A stretch of DNA of 64,000 nt, from the NCBI GenBank assembly GCA_963832245.1, contig CAWHTG010000003.1:434001-498000 (forward strand), given 5' to 3'. Source of the DNA: JABDBE01 sp963832245 (GTDB lineage Bacteria; Acidobacteriota; Terriglobia; Terriglobales; Acidobacteriaceae). The notes beneath the pieces are model-generated. The model ran no database searches and was not told the origin of the DNA. It worked only from the letters and a program-made list of their open reading frames with translations. Of this stretch, positions 17,347 through 24,904 are shown piece by piece. The position numbers were made by a program, and so were the translations under genes. The first letter of the stretch is position 1. Each line of letters starts with the position of its first letter.

Positions 17347-17694
17347 ATGCCGGCAAGGGTACGGGTGATCAATCTCGAAGAGGGATTTCCGACTCGTGAC
17401 CAGGCTTATCAAAAGCTCGAAGCTGCATTGGCGCGAGCGCGAAAGGACGGCATCGCCGTGTTGAAAGTGATTCATGGTTATGGATCGACTGGTGCGGGCG
17501 GAGTGTTACGCTTTGCGATCCGGAGCTTTTTGCGTCAGCGAAAAGAGAAAGGCGAGATTGCGGCGTTCGTCAACGGAGAGAGCTGGTCAAGCTTCGACGA
17601 GCGAAGCAAAGCAATTTTCGCGAAGGCTCCGGAGTTGGTATTGGACAGTGATCTGGGGCGCGGCAACAAGGGAATTACGTTAGTACTGCTCTGA
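17347..17694 (+). CDS. Small Smr-domain protein
   Basis: The 115-residue protein matches the Smr (small MutS-related) domain: INLEEGFPTRDQAYQKLEAALARARKDGIAVLKVIHGYGSTGAGGVLR has the leading strand-helix unit and the HGxG loop. Smr domains bind or nick branched nucleic acids and, in MutS2, help ribosome rescue. Here the domain stands alone and carries a C-terminal extension (FDERSKAIFAKAPELVLDSDLGRGNKGITLVLL) seen in other stand-alone copies. AAGGGG precedes ATG 17347. Confidence 0.7.
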   Translation: MPARVRVINLEEGFPTRDQAYQKLEAALARARKDGIAVLKVIHGYGSTGAGGVLRFAIRSFLRQRKEKGEIAAFVNGESWSSFDERSKAIFAKAPELVLDSDLGRGNKGITLVLL

Positions 17695-17731
17695 TCGTGA
17701 GCGATGGCCGACGGTTTAGATTGGAGCTGGG

Positions 17732-18364
17732 ATGAGTGATGAAGGCGTGAAGAATGGGACCGGGTTGGCCGTCACCGCTTTCGTTCTGGCAGGTGGCAAG
17801 AGCTCCCGCATGGGAAGCGATAAAGCGTTTCTCCGGTTCGGGGATGAGACCCTGCTCTCACTAGCTTTGAAGGCGGCACACGCGGTGGCGGAAGAAGTGC
17901 GGATCGTAGGGGACGCCAAGAAGTTTGCCGGCTTTGGACCAGTGGTTGAGGATGTCTATCGCGATCAGGGACCGCTGGGCGGAATTCATGCGGCGCTCTC
18001 GAGTTCGGCCACGGAGTTGAATCTGATGCTGGCGGTCGATCTTCCTTTTGTAGGGCCGAAGCTTTTGAACTATTTGCTTTCGCGGGCTAAGGAATCCAGT
18101 GCAATGGTCACGGTTCCTCGTGCGGGCGGAGGGTTGCAGCCGCTTTGCGCAGTCTATCAGTGCGGCTTTGCGGATGCGGCCGAAGAGGCATTGCGCGGTG
18201 GGAAAAACAAGATTGATCCGCTGTTCGAGCGGGTTGGAACCTGCGTGATTGAGGAGGAGGAATTGGTGCGGGCTGGTTTTTCAGTTGAAATGTTCCGAAA
18301 CCTGAATACCCTGGAGGAATTAGAAAAGGCGAGGAGTCTGCGTTTTGGAAGGTGTCCTGAGTGA
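17732..18364 (+). CDS. mobA: Molybdenum cofactor guanylyltransferase
   Basis: MobA adds GMP to molybdopterin to make the bis-MGD form used by DMSO-reductase-family enzymes. The N-terminal nucleotide loop is LAGGKSSRMGSDKAFL. Further family marks are DQGPLGGIHAAL, the metal-binding LAVDLPFV, LQPLCAVYQ and the C-terminal NLNTLEE. The length of 210 is typical. GGAG lies eight bases before ATG 17732. No other molybdenum cofactor gene is nearby; it follows the HAD and Smr genes and may be co-transcribed with them. Confidence 0.9.
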   Translation: MSDEGVKNGTGLAVTAFVLAGGKSSRMGSDKAFLRFGDETLLSLALKAAHAVAEEVRIVGDAKKFAGFGPVVEDVYRDQGPLGGIHAALSSSATELNLMLAVDLPFVGPKLLNYLLSRAKESSAMVTVPRAGGGLQPLCAVYQCGFADAAEEALRGGKNKIDPLFERVGTCVIEEEELVRAGFSVEMFRNLNTLEELEKARSLRFGRCPE

Positions 18365-18381
18365 CAGACGTAAAGAGCGCT

Positions 18382-18437
18382 GCCGAGCCTTGCTCGGCTG
18401 GACGGGCGTGGGCGCCCGTCCCCACGTGATTCACGTG
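18382..18437. repeat. Three adjacent hairpins after mobA
   Basis: GCCGAGC/GCTCGGC (18382-18398), GGACGGGCG/CGCCCGTCC (18400-18421) and CACGTG/CACGTG (18423-18437) follow each other within 56 bases. They lie between mobA and the ABC ATPase gene and could insulate the two transcripts. The middle hairpin belongs to the dispersed GGAC-type family. Confidence 0.75.
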
Positions 18438-18494
18438 CGATCTATCATTTGCTATCTTAAGTGAGCCATCCTACAAGGAACCTGCAAACTGCAC

Positions 18495-19265
18495 ATGGGT
18501 AGCAACGGACACACAGGGCCGTATATCGAATTCAAGGATATCTCGAAGGCCTTTGGAGAGCACAGCGTGCTCCATCAAGTCACTTTCGACGTTATGCCGG
18601 CGGAGACTGTCTGCATCCTGGGCCGGAGCGGTGTGGGCAAATCGGTCACGCTGCAAATCATTATGGGATTTCTCAAGCCCGACCAAGGCCGGGTATTTGT
18701 GGCTGGCGAGGATATTACCGACTGTGCCGAGCCCGACCTGCAGCGCATTCGAAAGAAAGTCACCATGGTTTTCCAGAACGGAGCGCTTTTTGACTCGTTG
18801 ACCGTGGGTGAGAATGTGGCCTTCCCGCTGCGCGAACGGCGCGATCTTAAGGAAGAGCAGATCTTCCAGATTGTGGATGGACTGCTCGAGATGGTGGGAG
18901 TGAAAGAAGTGCGCGATCAGCTCCCTTCGGATTTGTCCACCGGGATGAAGCGATCGGTGGCGATTGCGCGGGCCCTGGCAGCCCAGCCGGAGTGCATTCT
19001 ATATGATGAGCCGACGACTATGGTTGACCCGCTGATGGCGCAATTGCTCGGCGATTTGATCAAGCGGCTCAAGACCCAATTACACCTGACCAGCGTAGTC
19101 GTCACCCACGATATGCGTTTAGCCAAGAAGCTGGCGAACCGAATCGTATTCCTGCACGAGGCCAGAGTGCTTTTCTTTGGCACGTATCCAGAGATGGAAA
19201 AATGCGAAGAGCCGATTGTGCAGGAGTTTCTGGAGTTGGATAAGTTGACCTTGGAGGTGGGTTGA
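18495..19265 (+). CDS. Mla-type ABC transporter ATP-binding protein, orphan
   Basis: The Walker A motif is GRSGVGKS, Walker B is CILYDEPTTMVDP, and an H-loop (VVTHDM) is present. The sequence around IRKKVTMVFQNGALFDSLTVGENVAFPLRE is characteristic of MlaF/Ttg2A ATPases, which drive phospholipid trafficking across the Gram-negative envelope. The ABC signature reads LSTGMK rather than LSGGM. The permease (MlaE) and substrate-binding (MlaD) genes that normally adjoin it are absent here, so they must be elsewhere. It is flanked by hairpin clusters and stands alone. Confidence 0.85.
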   Translation: MGSNGHTGPYIEFKDISKAFGEHSVLHQVTFDVMPAETVCILGRSGVGKSVTLQIIMGFLKPDQGRVFVAGEDITDCAEPDLQRIRKKVTMVFQNGALFDSLTVGENVAFPLRERRDLKEEQIFQIVDGLLEMVGVKEVRDQLPSDLSTGMKRSVAIARALAAQPECILYDEPTTMVDPLMAQLLGDLIKRLKTQLHLTSVVVTHDMRLAKKLANRIVFLHEARVLFFGTYPEMEKCEEPIVQEFLELDKLTLEVG

Positions 19266-19278
19266 TTGGAATCGCCTC

Positions 19279-19350
19279 GGACGGGCGAGAGCCCGTCCAG
19301 CGCAAGTCTGATAACGTTTCATCTCCGAACACGCGGGCGAGGCGCCCGCG
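19279..19350. terminator. Two hairpins between convergent genes
   Basis: GGACGGGC/GCCCGTCC with loop GAGA (19279-19298) and CGCGGGCG/CGCCCGCG with loop AGG (19332-19350) fill the space between the ABC ATPase stop and the HtrA-like protease stop. They can serve as a bidirectional terminator, though no long T-run follows. The first stem matches the hairpin at 18400-18421. Confidence 0.6.
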
Positions 19351-19359
19351 CCACACGGG

Positions 19360-20409
19360 CTAAGCTTCGCGTATCTCTTCGGGCACGACTTTCAACTCCA
19401 GTTTTTCTGTGTGCCGCAGAACGGTGAGCGTGCTTACTGATCCCACGCGCGCGTCGGTCAGCAGGCGATGCAGGTCGTCCACGCCGGCGACTGGCTTGCC
19501 GTCGAAAGCGATAATCACGTCGCCTTCTCGCAGTCCAGCTTTCTGTCCCGGACTGGCTTGCTCGACCGACATCACGATCACACCGCTTTCCTTGGGGAGA
19601 TCGTAGAAGCGCACGACACGACGCAACAGCGGCACGGTCTGTGCCTCGACCCCAATGTAGCTGCGGCGGATTCTGCCCTCACGTAGAAGACGTCCCGCAA
19701 CGAACTTCGCAGTATTGATTCCGATAGCGAAACAGAGTCCCTGCGCGCCCATGATCGTCGCGGTGTTCACGCCCACTACTCGCCCGTCGGAGGTTACGAG
19801 TGGGCCGCCGGAATTTCCTGGATTCAGCGAGGCGTCGGTTTGAATGACATCTTCGATCAGCCGACCGGAGTAGGAGCGCAACGAACGTCCCAACGCGCTC
19901 ACCACGCCAGCGGTAACCGTGTACTGAAAGCCATACGGATTGCCAATGGCAATCGCGAGCTGCCCAACCCGAAGACGCTGCGAGTCTCCGAGAGGCGCGG
20001 CGACGAGATGAGGGGCGCCGTTGCTGGGCAAACCGATGCGGATGACCGCCAGGTCAGTTGCAGCATCGTCGCCGATGATGTGGGCAGGGAAGTGCTGCCC
20101 ATCGGAGAGCGAGACATCGATGCGCGTGGCTCCATGCACGACGTGGCTGTTAGTCAGCACGAGGCCATCCGGAGTGAACACAAATCCCGATCCTCCGCCT
20201 TGGCGCTCACGAGGTTCTCCTGAGCGGCTTCGGGCCGCCTGCGCCACATCAATCTTGACCACCGAGGGGCTGACCGCTTCCGCAGCGACGACCACCGCTT
20301 GCGAGTAAGCGTCGAGCAAAACGGCATCGTTTAATGGTCTTACATCTGATGGTGTGACGACCGAATCTGAGTAGTCCGCAAGGGGAAGGATACTGCCACG
20401 CTCATTCAT
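19360..20409 (-). CDS. HtrA/DegP-like trypsin-fold serine protease with PDZ domain
   Basis: The catalytic triad is His89 (LTNSHVV), Asp119 (ATDLAVI) and Ser200 (NPGNSGGPL). A PDZ domain follows (about residues 250-345; SYIGVEAQTVP, then GQKAGLREGDVIIAFDGKPV). There is no signal peptide or membrane helix at the N-terminus, so unlike periplasmic DegP this copy looks cytoplasmic, or exported by another route. The length of 349 matches one protease and one PDZ domain. It is a single gene; the divergent neighbour is a TPR protein. Confidence 0.88.
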   Translation of the reverse strand: MNERGSILPLADYSDSVVTPSDVRPLNDAVLLDAYSQAVVVAAEAVSPSVVKIDVAQAARSRSGEPRERQGGGSGFVFTPDGLVLTNSHVVHGATRIDVSLSDGQHFPAHIIGDDAATDLAVIRIGLPSNGAPHLVAAPLGDSQRLRVGQLAIAIGNPYGFQYTVTAGVVSALGRSLRSYSGRLIEDVIQTDASLNPGNSGGPLVTSDGRVVGVNTATIMGAQGLCFAIGINTAKFVAGRLLREGRIRRSYIGVEAQTVPLLRRVVRFYDLPKESGVIVMSVEQASPGQKAGLREGDVIIAFDGKPVAGVDDLHRLLTDARVGSVSTLTVLRHTEKLELKVVPEEIREA

Positions 20410-20597
20410 AACTGCTAGATGAGGTCAATGGGAATCTGGATTCAGGGCGCTACGGATGCAATTCCGTAGCAACGATGACTGCGTTCACACCCGCGATTCC
20501 ATTGCGTTGTAGGGGATTTTCAATTAAGCTGGCGGCGCTTGAGAAATAAACACACGCAGCGTTACTTCCCATTCCCCTAATTCGGAGGAGGATTCGT

Positions 20598-22238
20598 ATG
20601 CGATTTCGCGTCTCGGTTTTGCTCACCCTGTGGTTGTGCCTGCCGTCGCTTGCGCAAGATCATTCCCTTCACAGTCAGTCCAAGCCCGCTACGCTCATGA
20701 CTGGAGTAGGAAACGCTCATCATCCCGTATCTACCAGCAATCCCGAGGCGCAAAAATTCTTCGACCAGGGACTGCGACTGATTTACGACTTCAACCATGA
20801 CGAAGCGGCACGCTCATTCCAGCGTGCGACTGAACTCGATGCCAAGCTTGCGATCGCGTATTGGGGAATCGCGGAGGCTGTCGGGCCGAACTACAACGAT
20901 CCGGCGAGCGAGGACCGCTTCAAGCAGGCACACGAAGCGATCCAGAAAGCGGTCGATCTCTCTTCGAACGCCTCCCCTAGCGAGCAGGCGTACATTCAAG
21001 CTATGGCAAGGCGATTCCCGGCAGACTCGAAAGCGGATCTCAGAAAAGCGGCCGAGGATTATCACGACGCCATGCGCGAAGTGTCGAAGAAATATCCGGA
21101 CGATCTGGATGCGGCCACGCTGTTTGCGGAGTCCGGGATGAACTTGCATCCCTGGGGATTGTGGCATGTGGATGGCACACCGGAAGCCGGCACGGAAGAA
21201 ATTGTCGCGACGTTGGAGTCAGTTATTCGCCGCGATCCCAACCACCTGGGCGCGATTCACTATTACATCCATGCTACCGAGGCTTCCTCCAATCCGGAGC
21301 GCGCGTTGGCCGGCGCCAACCGGTTAGCGGCATTAGCGCCCGCTGCCGGACACATCGTGCACATGCCCGCGCACGTTTACATTCGCACCGGGGACTATGA
21401 AGCGGCGGTGAAGACTAACGAAGAAGCGGCGGCCGTGGACCGGGCCTACATCAAGGCAAGCGGCGCGCAGGGCATTTATCCCATGATGTATTACAGCCAC
21501 AACCTGCACTTCATCGCCATGTGCGCGAGCATGAATGGGAATTATGCGGAAGCCAAAAAGAATGCGGAGTTGCTGGTCGCGAATGTGGGTCCGCACGTGA
21601 AAGACATGCCGCCCCTCGAAGGTTTCATGACTATCCCGATGGCCGTGAATGTTCGCTTTCACAAGTGGAATGAAATTCTCGCCATACCGCAACCGGATCC
21701 CGCGATGAAGATCACCACCGGGTTCTGGCATTTTTCGCGGGGCATGGCGCTGGCGGGAACCGGCAAATTGAGCGAAGCCGAAGCGGAGTACAAGATCGTG
21801 GCTGAGGCTGAGCAGAATACGCCGCCGGATATGGTCTTTGCCATGCCGATCAATAACAAAGCGAAAGACATCATGAAAATTTCCGAGGACGTGTTGGGCG
21901 CGAAGATCGCCATGGCCAGGAAGGATAACTTGCAGGCAATCTCTCTGCTGACCGCCGCGGTCACGATTCAGGATACGTTGAAATATGGTGAACCGCCGGA
22001 CTGGTTCTTTCCGGTCCGCGAATCGTTAGGGGGTGCGCTCCTGATCAATGGCGATGCCGCGGGCGCGGAGAAAGTCTTTCGCGCGGACCTGGACCGCAAT
22101 CCGCGAAATCCGCGTTCTCTGTTTGGATTGCAGCAAACCCTGAAAGCGCAGGACCGGAACTACGATGCGGGCTTTGTTGAGAGTCAGTTTCACGATTCGT
22201 GGAAGGGCGGGGAAGTGAGAGTGGAAGACCTGGTATAG
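20598..22238 (+). CDS. Exported TPR protein with conserved histidine clusters
   Basis: A signal peptide (MRFRVSVLLTLWLCLPSLAQ) is followed by about 520 residues of TPR-like helices (EAARSFQRATELDAKLAIAYWGIAEA, KLSEAEAEYKIVAEAE). Several histidine-rich segments sit in the helices: HYYIHATEAS, HIVHMPAHVYI and YYSHNLHFIA, with an N-terminal HSLHSQ and AHHPVS. These clusters could bind a metal; this is inference. GGAGGAGG precedes ATG 20598. The hairpin cluster at 22252-22353 follows the stop. The specific function is unknown. Confidence 0.75.
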   Translation: MRFRVSVLLTLWLCLPSLAQDHSLHSQSKPATLMTGVGNAHHPVSTSNPEAQKFFDQGLRLIYDFNHDEAARSFQRATELDAKLAIAYWGIAEAVGPNYNDPASEDRFKQAHEAIQKAVDLSSNASPSEQAYIQAMARRFPADSKADLRKAAEDYHDAMREVSKKYPDDLDAATLFAESGMNLHPWGLWHVDGTPEAGTEEIVATLESVIRRDPNHLGAIHYYIHATEASSNPERALAGANRLAALAPAAGHIVHMPAHVYIRTGDYEAAVKTNEEAAAVDRAYIKASGAQGIYPMMYYSHNLHFIAMCASMNGNYAEAKKNAELLVANVGPHVKDMPPLEGFMTIPMAVNVRFHKWNEILAIPQPDPAMKITTGFWHFSRGMALAGTGKLSEAEAEYKIVAEAEQNTPPDMVFAMPINNKAKDIMKISEDVLGAKIAMARKDNLQAISLLTAAVTIQDTLKYGEPPDWFFPVRESLGGALLINGDAAGAEKVFRADLDRNPRNPRSLFGLQQTLKAQDRNYDAGFVESQFHDSWKGGEVRVEDLV

Positions 22239-22251
22239 CCTCGCGCTTACT

Positions 22252-22353
22252 CCCACCCTTTCGCAAAGAACGCGAAAGGGTGGGGCACCCGATTTCATCT
22301 ATTCAATTTTCGAAAACTGGGCCATCCGCCTGCCCGGACGAGGGCGTCCGGGC
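22252..22353. repeat. Two strong hairpins between convergent genes
   Basis: CCCACCCTTTCGC and its exact complement form a 13-bp stem with a 7-base loop (22252-22284), followed by GGCACCC. GCCCGGACG/CGTCCGGGC form a 9-bp stem with loop AGGG (22332-22353). The first closely resembles the element at 30944-30972, which is also followed by GGCACCC. Confidence 0.8.
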
Positions 22354-22381
22354 CTACGTGGGCATCGCGCCAAATCCACGG

Positions 22382-22903
22382 CTACGGTTTCTTCTTGCTG
22401 GGGTCGTCCTTAGGATCGACGTAATTAAATTTCACCGGGGACATGCCGTGTATTTGCACGACCGTTTCTCCGCTGGCCATTGCGTAGTGATGCGTACTGG
22501 GATCGAGATAGGCAAAACTAGTACTTGGAAAGCTCATCATCTTGCTTTCATCGAACTTATCACCCATGCCCACTTTTAGTGTTCCGGAAATGACGGTGAC
22601 GTTCTCGCGTTTCGGATGCCAGTGCGGCGCAATCTTGTAACCATCAGGCATCTTCAAACGAATGGTGTAATCGCCAGTAGCTCCCATCGGGTTACCTTCC
22701 AGAACTGCCAGCTCAGCACCCGGCGGCACGAAAGCGGGCGGAGGTCCGTACTGAATCTGGTCCGGGGTGAAGGCGTTTTTGTGAGCCGGTGCAGCGGACT
22801 TGGAAGCAGGTTTGGCAGCTGCCTGCTTGGATGTAGTCTTCGCGTTATCCTGGGCGACGGCGAGACAGCACAGCACGACGACGGCAAGGAAATTTTTTCT
22901 CAT
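22382..22903 (-). CDS. Exported cupin-domain protein
   Basis: A signal peptide (MRKNFLAVVVLCCLAVAQ) and a Lys/Ala-rich linker precede one cupin domain (about residues 55-160). The first metal-binding motif is APHWHPKRENVTVISGTLKVG, and a second is seen near SFAYLDPSTHHYAMA. Small single-cupin proteins bind a divalent metal and may be enzymes or sensors; the reaction is not predictable. It is convergent with the TPR gene at 20598. Confidence 0.8.
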   Translation of the reverse strand: MRKNFLAVVVLCCLAVAQDNAKTTSKQAAAKPASKSAAPAHKNAFTPDQIQYGPPPAFVPPGAELAVLEGNPMGATGDYTIRLKMPDGYKIAPHWHPKRENVTVISGTLKVGMGDKFDESKMMSFPSTSFAYLDPSTHHYAMASGETVVQIHGMSPVKFNYVDPKDDPSKKKP

Positions 22904-23030
22904 GGTCTCTTTCCCTTGGTGGCTTTGAAAGCCATTGAGATTGGAATCAGCGTACGAGGCATTTTACACGGATTGCGATCTCGTACTAGGCGTCTTGAAA
23001 CTGAGGAAACAGGACCGCGTCTTCAATCCT

Positions 23031-24119
23031 CTACCTCGTTCTGCTCACCAAAAATCGCGTGAACATGGGAGACTTCTCCAGCAGCCGGAGGATCGGAACC
23101 CGGACTGTCTGCGGCAGGCTGAGCATGCGCCGGATTTTCGAGGATGTGCGAAACACAGGCGAGAGCTGCCGATCATAAATCGCGCGATAATCGCGCGCTG
23201 CTTCCGGCAAGGAGACAGTGTCGGCAAAAAACGGAACCAGACACTCTCCCGCCAGACGGCCACTGCGCAGAGCAAGAGAAATGCCGTCGCCGACGAAGGG
23301 ATCCACAAAGGCGGCGGCATCGCCAGCCAGTAGAATCCCGTCTCGCTCCGGTTGTGGCTGGCGAAAGACGAGAGGCGACGTGCTCACCCCATCGCTAAGT
23401 GGCTTCCATCCGCGACTGCGTGCCTGCAACGCGGGATGGCAAAGAAAAACCGCCGGCAATGTGCCCGCCACATCGGCGCGTACCATGGCGCAGGCGTTCA
23501 CACGTCGGCGACGCTCGACTCCATCTGTTAAGGCGACTGGTTGTACTCCGCAATAGCCGCCCTCAAAAAAATATAGATCCACGGAAGCGGAAGTGGAATC
23601 CTCGTAGAAATGACCTTTCAAACCCAGCCACTTCAACCCTGAATGAGGAGGCACGGAATTCAGGCCCGACCAACGGCCCGAGGCATTGATTAGAGTACGG
23701 CTTTCAAATTCTCCCACTGACGTCTTAACTTGAAAGGGGCCGCTTCCCGAAATATTCTGTACGATAACTTTCTGTAGGCTGTCTACTCCGCAATCTTCTG
23801 CCGATTGCCAGAGAGCCGTGTCGAGGTCCAAGCGGGAGATGCTGGCCGCGGGAGGATCGACTGGCGCGTGGAGTGTGCGGCCGTCAAGAAATACCCGCGC
23901 GCGAGAAATGCGAACTGAATCGCTAAGTAGCGTTGCATATTTCGGAGCAAGCAGGTTAGCGAGCAGGCCAAGGGATTCGGCAGAAACGAATTCACCGCAT
24001 ACTTTCTGACGAGGAAACCGTCCGCGTTCGAGCAGCAGGACGCGAGCGCCGCTGCGGGCGCAGGTAATCGCAGCCGAAGTCCCCGCTGGCCCACCCCCGA
24101 TTACGATCAAGTCGTACAT
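23031..24119 (-). CDS. FAD-dependent oxidoreductase of the geranylgeranyl reductase/PHBH fold
   Basis: An N-terminal dinucleotide-binding loop (IVIGGGPAGTSAAITCARSGARVLLLERG) is followed by KVCGEFVSAES, typical of geranylgeranyl-reductase-like flavoproteins. The second FAD motif is LLAGDAAAFVDPFVGDGISLALRSG. The length of 362 fits the family. These enzymes reduce isoprenoid double bonds or hydroxylate polyketides. It lies three bases after a methyltransferase stop on the same strand, so the two form a tight operon that probably modifies one lipid or polyketide-like product. No synthase is present nearby. Confidence 0.8.
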   Translation of the reverse strand: MYDLIVIGGGPAGTSAAITCARSGARVLLLERGRFPRQKVCGEFVSAESLGLLANLLAPKYATLLSDSVRISRARVFLDGRTLHAPVDPPAASISRLDLDTALWQSAEDCGVDSLQKVIVQNISGSGPFQVKTSVGEFESRTLINASGRWSGLNSVPPHSGLKWLGLKGHFYEDSTSASVDLYFFEGGYCGVQPVALTDGVERRRRVNACAMVRADVAGTLPAVFLCHPALQARSRGWKPLSDGVSTSPLVFRQPQPERDGILLAGDAAAFVDPFVGDGISLALRSGRLAGECLVPFFADTVSLPEAARDYRAIYDRQLSPVFRTSSKIRRMLSLPQTVRVPILRLLEKSPMFTRFLVSRTR

Positions 24120-24122
24120 AGT

Positions 24123-24800
24123 CTAAGTTTTCCACACAATCGCTCCCATCCGGAACAGGGGATGGCGTTCAATTTCGACCTTTGCGGCTTTGGTCTGCCG
24201 CAACATCTCATTCATTTCTCCAATGCTGTAGGCCCGTCGCACCGAGGCCGGCGCATCGTGATGAGTTAAGTGGCTTCGATAAAGCGGCAGGCTCAGATAG
24301 ACCAGGGCCAGGTGAATCGGATCGCGGACCAGATCGTTGATGATCACCGCCGCGCGGCACACCCGCAGACCGTCATTCACAAATTGGACCATCTCCTCCG
24401 GTTCCAGGTGATGAGCAAAGAGGCAGCAACTCACCAAATCAAAACTTTCGCCACCGAAGGGAAGCGCCATCGCATCTCCAGCCACCGCCGAGCTTCCATT
24501 TTGCGAACCGCTCTTCAGATGAGAAGGAGCACGATCGAGCAGGGTAACCTGAAGGTGAACTCCTAACTTCCCCATACGTGCGCTCGCGGCCTGAGGCACA
24601 TATCCTGCCCCGGCCGCAACTTCTAACAACGAAAGCGAGCTGACGCCAAGTTTTTGTGAGACCTGTGTGACCATTGATTGCGTGGCGGCAATGCCGCCAA
24701 ACCACTGGTTAATGTGGCGCAAGTCAGTTAGAGCGCTGGCGATCTCGGCGGGTGTGCCGGAATCGGCGTCAAGCAATTCGGGAATCACCACGCGCTTCAT
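24123..24800 (-). CDS. Class I SAM-dependent methyltransferase
   Basis: The SAM-binding glycine loop is LLEVAAGAGYVPQ, the acidic end of strand 2 is LLDRAPSH, and motif II is FDLVSCCLFAHHLEPEEMVQF. The length of 225 fits small-molecule methyltransferases. The N-terminal PELLDADSGTPAEIASALTDLRHINQWFGG is typical of those found beside an FAD oxidoreductase and a type III polyketide synthase. The downstream partner here is that FAD enzyme, but no polyketide synthase is in the window. The ABC exporter gene lies upstream on the same strand. Confidence 0.75.
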   Translation of the reverse strand: MKRVVIPELLDADSGTPAEIASALTDLRHINQWFGGIAATQSMVTQVSQKLGVSSLSLLEVAAGAGYVPQAASARMGKLGVHLQVTLLDRAPSHLKSGSQNGSSAVAGDAMALPFGGESFDLVSCCLFAHHLEPEEMVQFVNDGLRVCRAAVIINDLVRDPIHLALVYLSLPLYRSHLTHHDAPASVRRAYSIGEMNEMLRQTKAAKVEIERHPLFRMGAIVWKT

Positions 24801-24849
24801 AGTTGGGGCGTAACAGCGGAACGGTAGCGCCGCCGTTCTGGCGGCTGTC

Positions 24850-24871
24850 GTGGGGGCGTCCTCGTCCCCAC
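24850..24871. repeat. Hairpin between methyltransferase and ABC exporter genes
   Basis: GTGGGGGCG and CGTCCCCAC form a 9-bp stem (one G-T pair) around a TCCT loop. It lies between the exporter stop and the methyltransferase start and belongs to the dispersed hairpin family. Confidence 0.65.
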
Positions 24872-24904
24872 TGGCGAGGGCAAGATGCCGACGCTACAAG
24901 AGTT

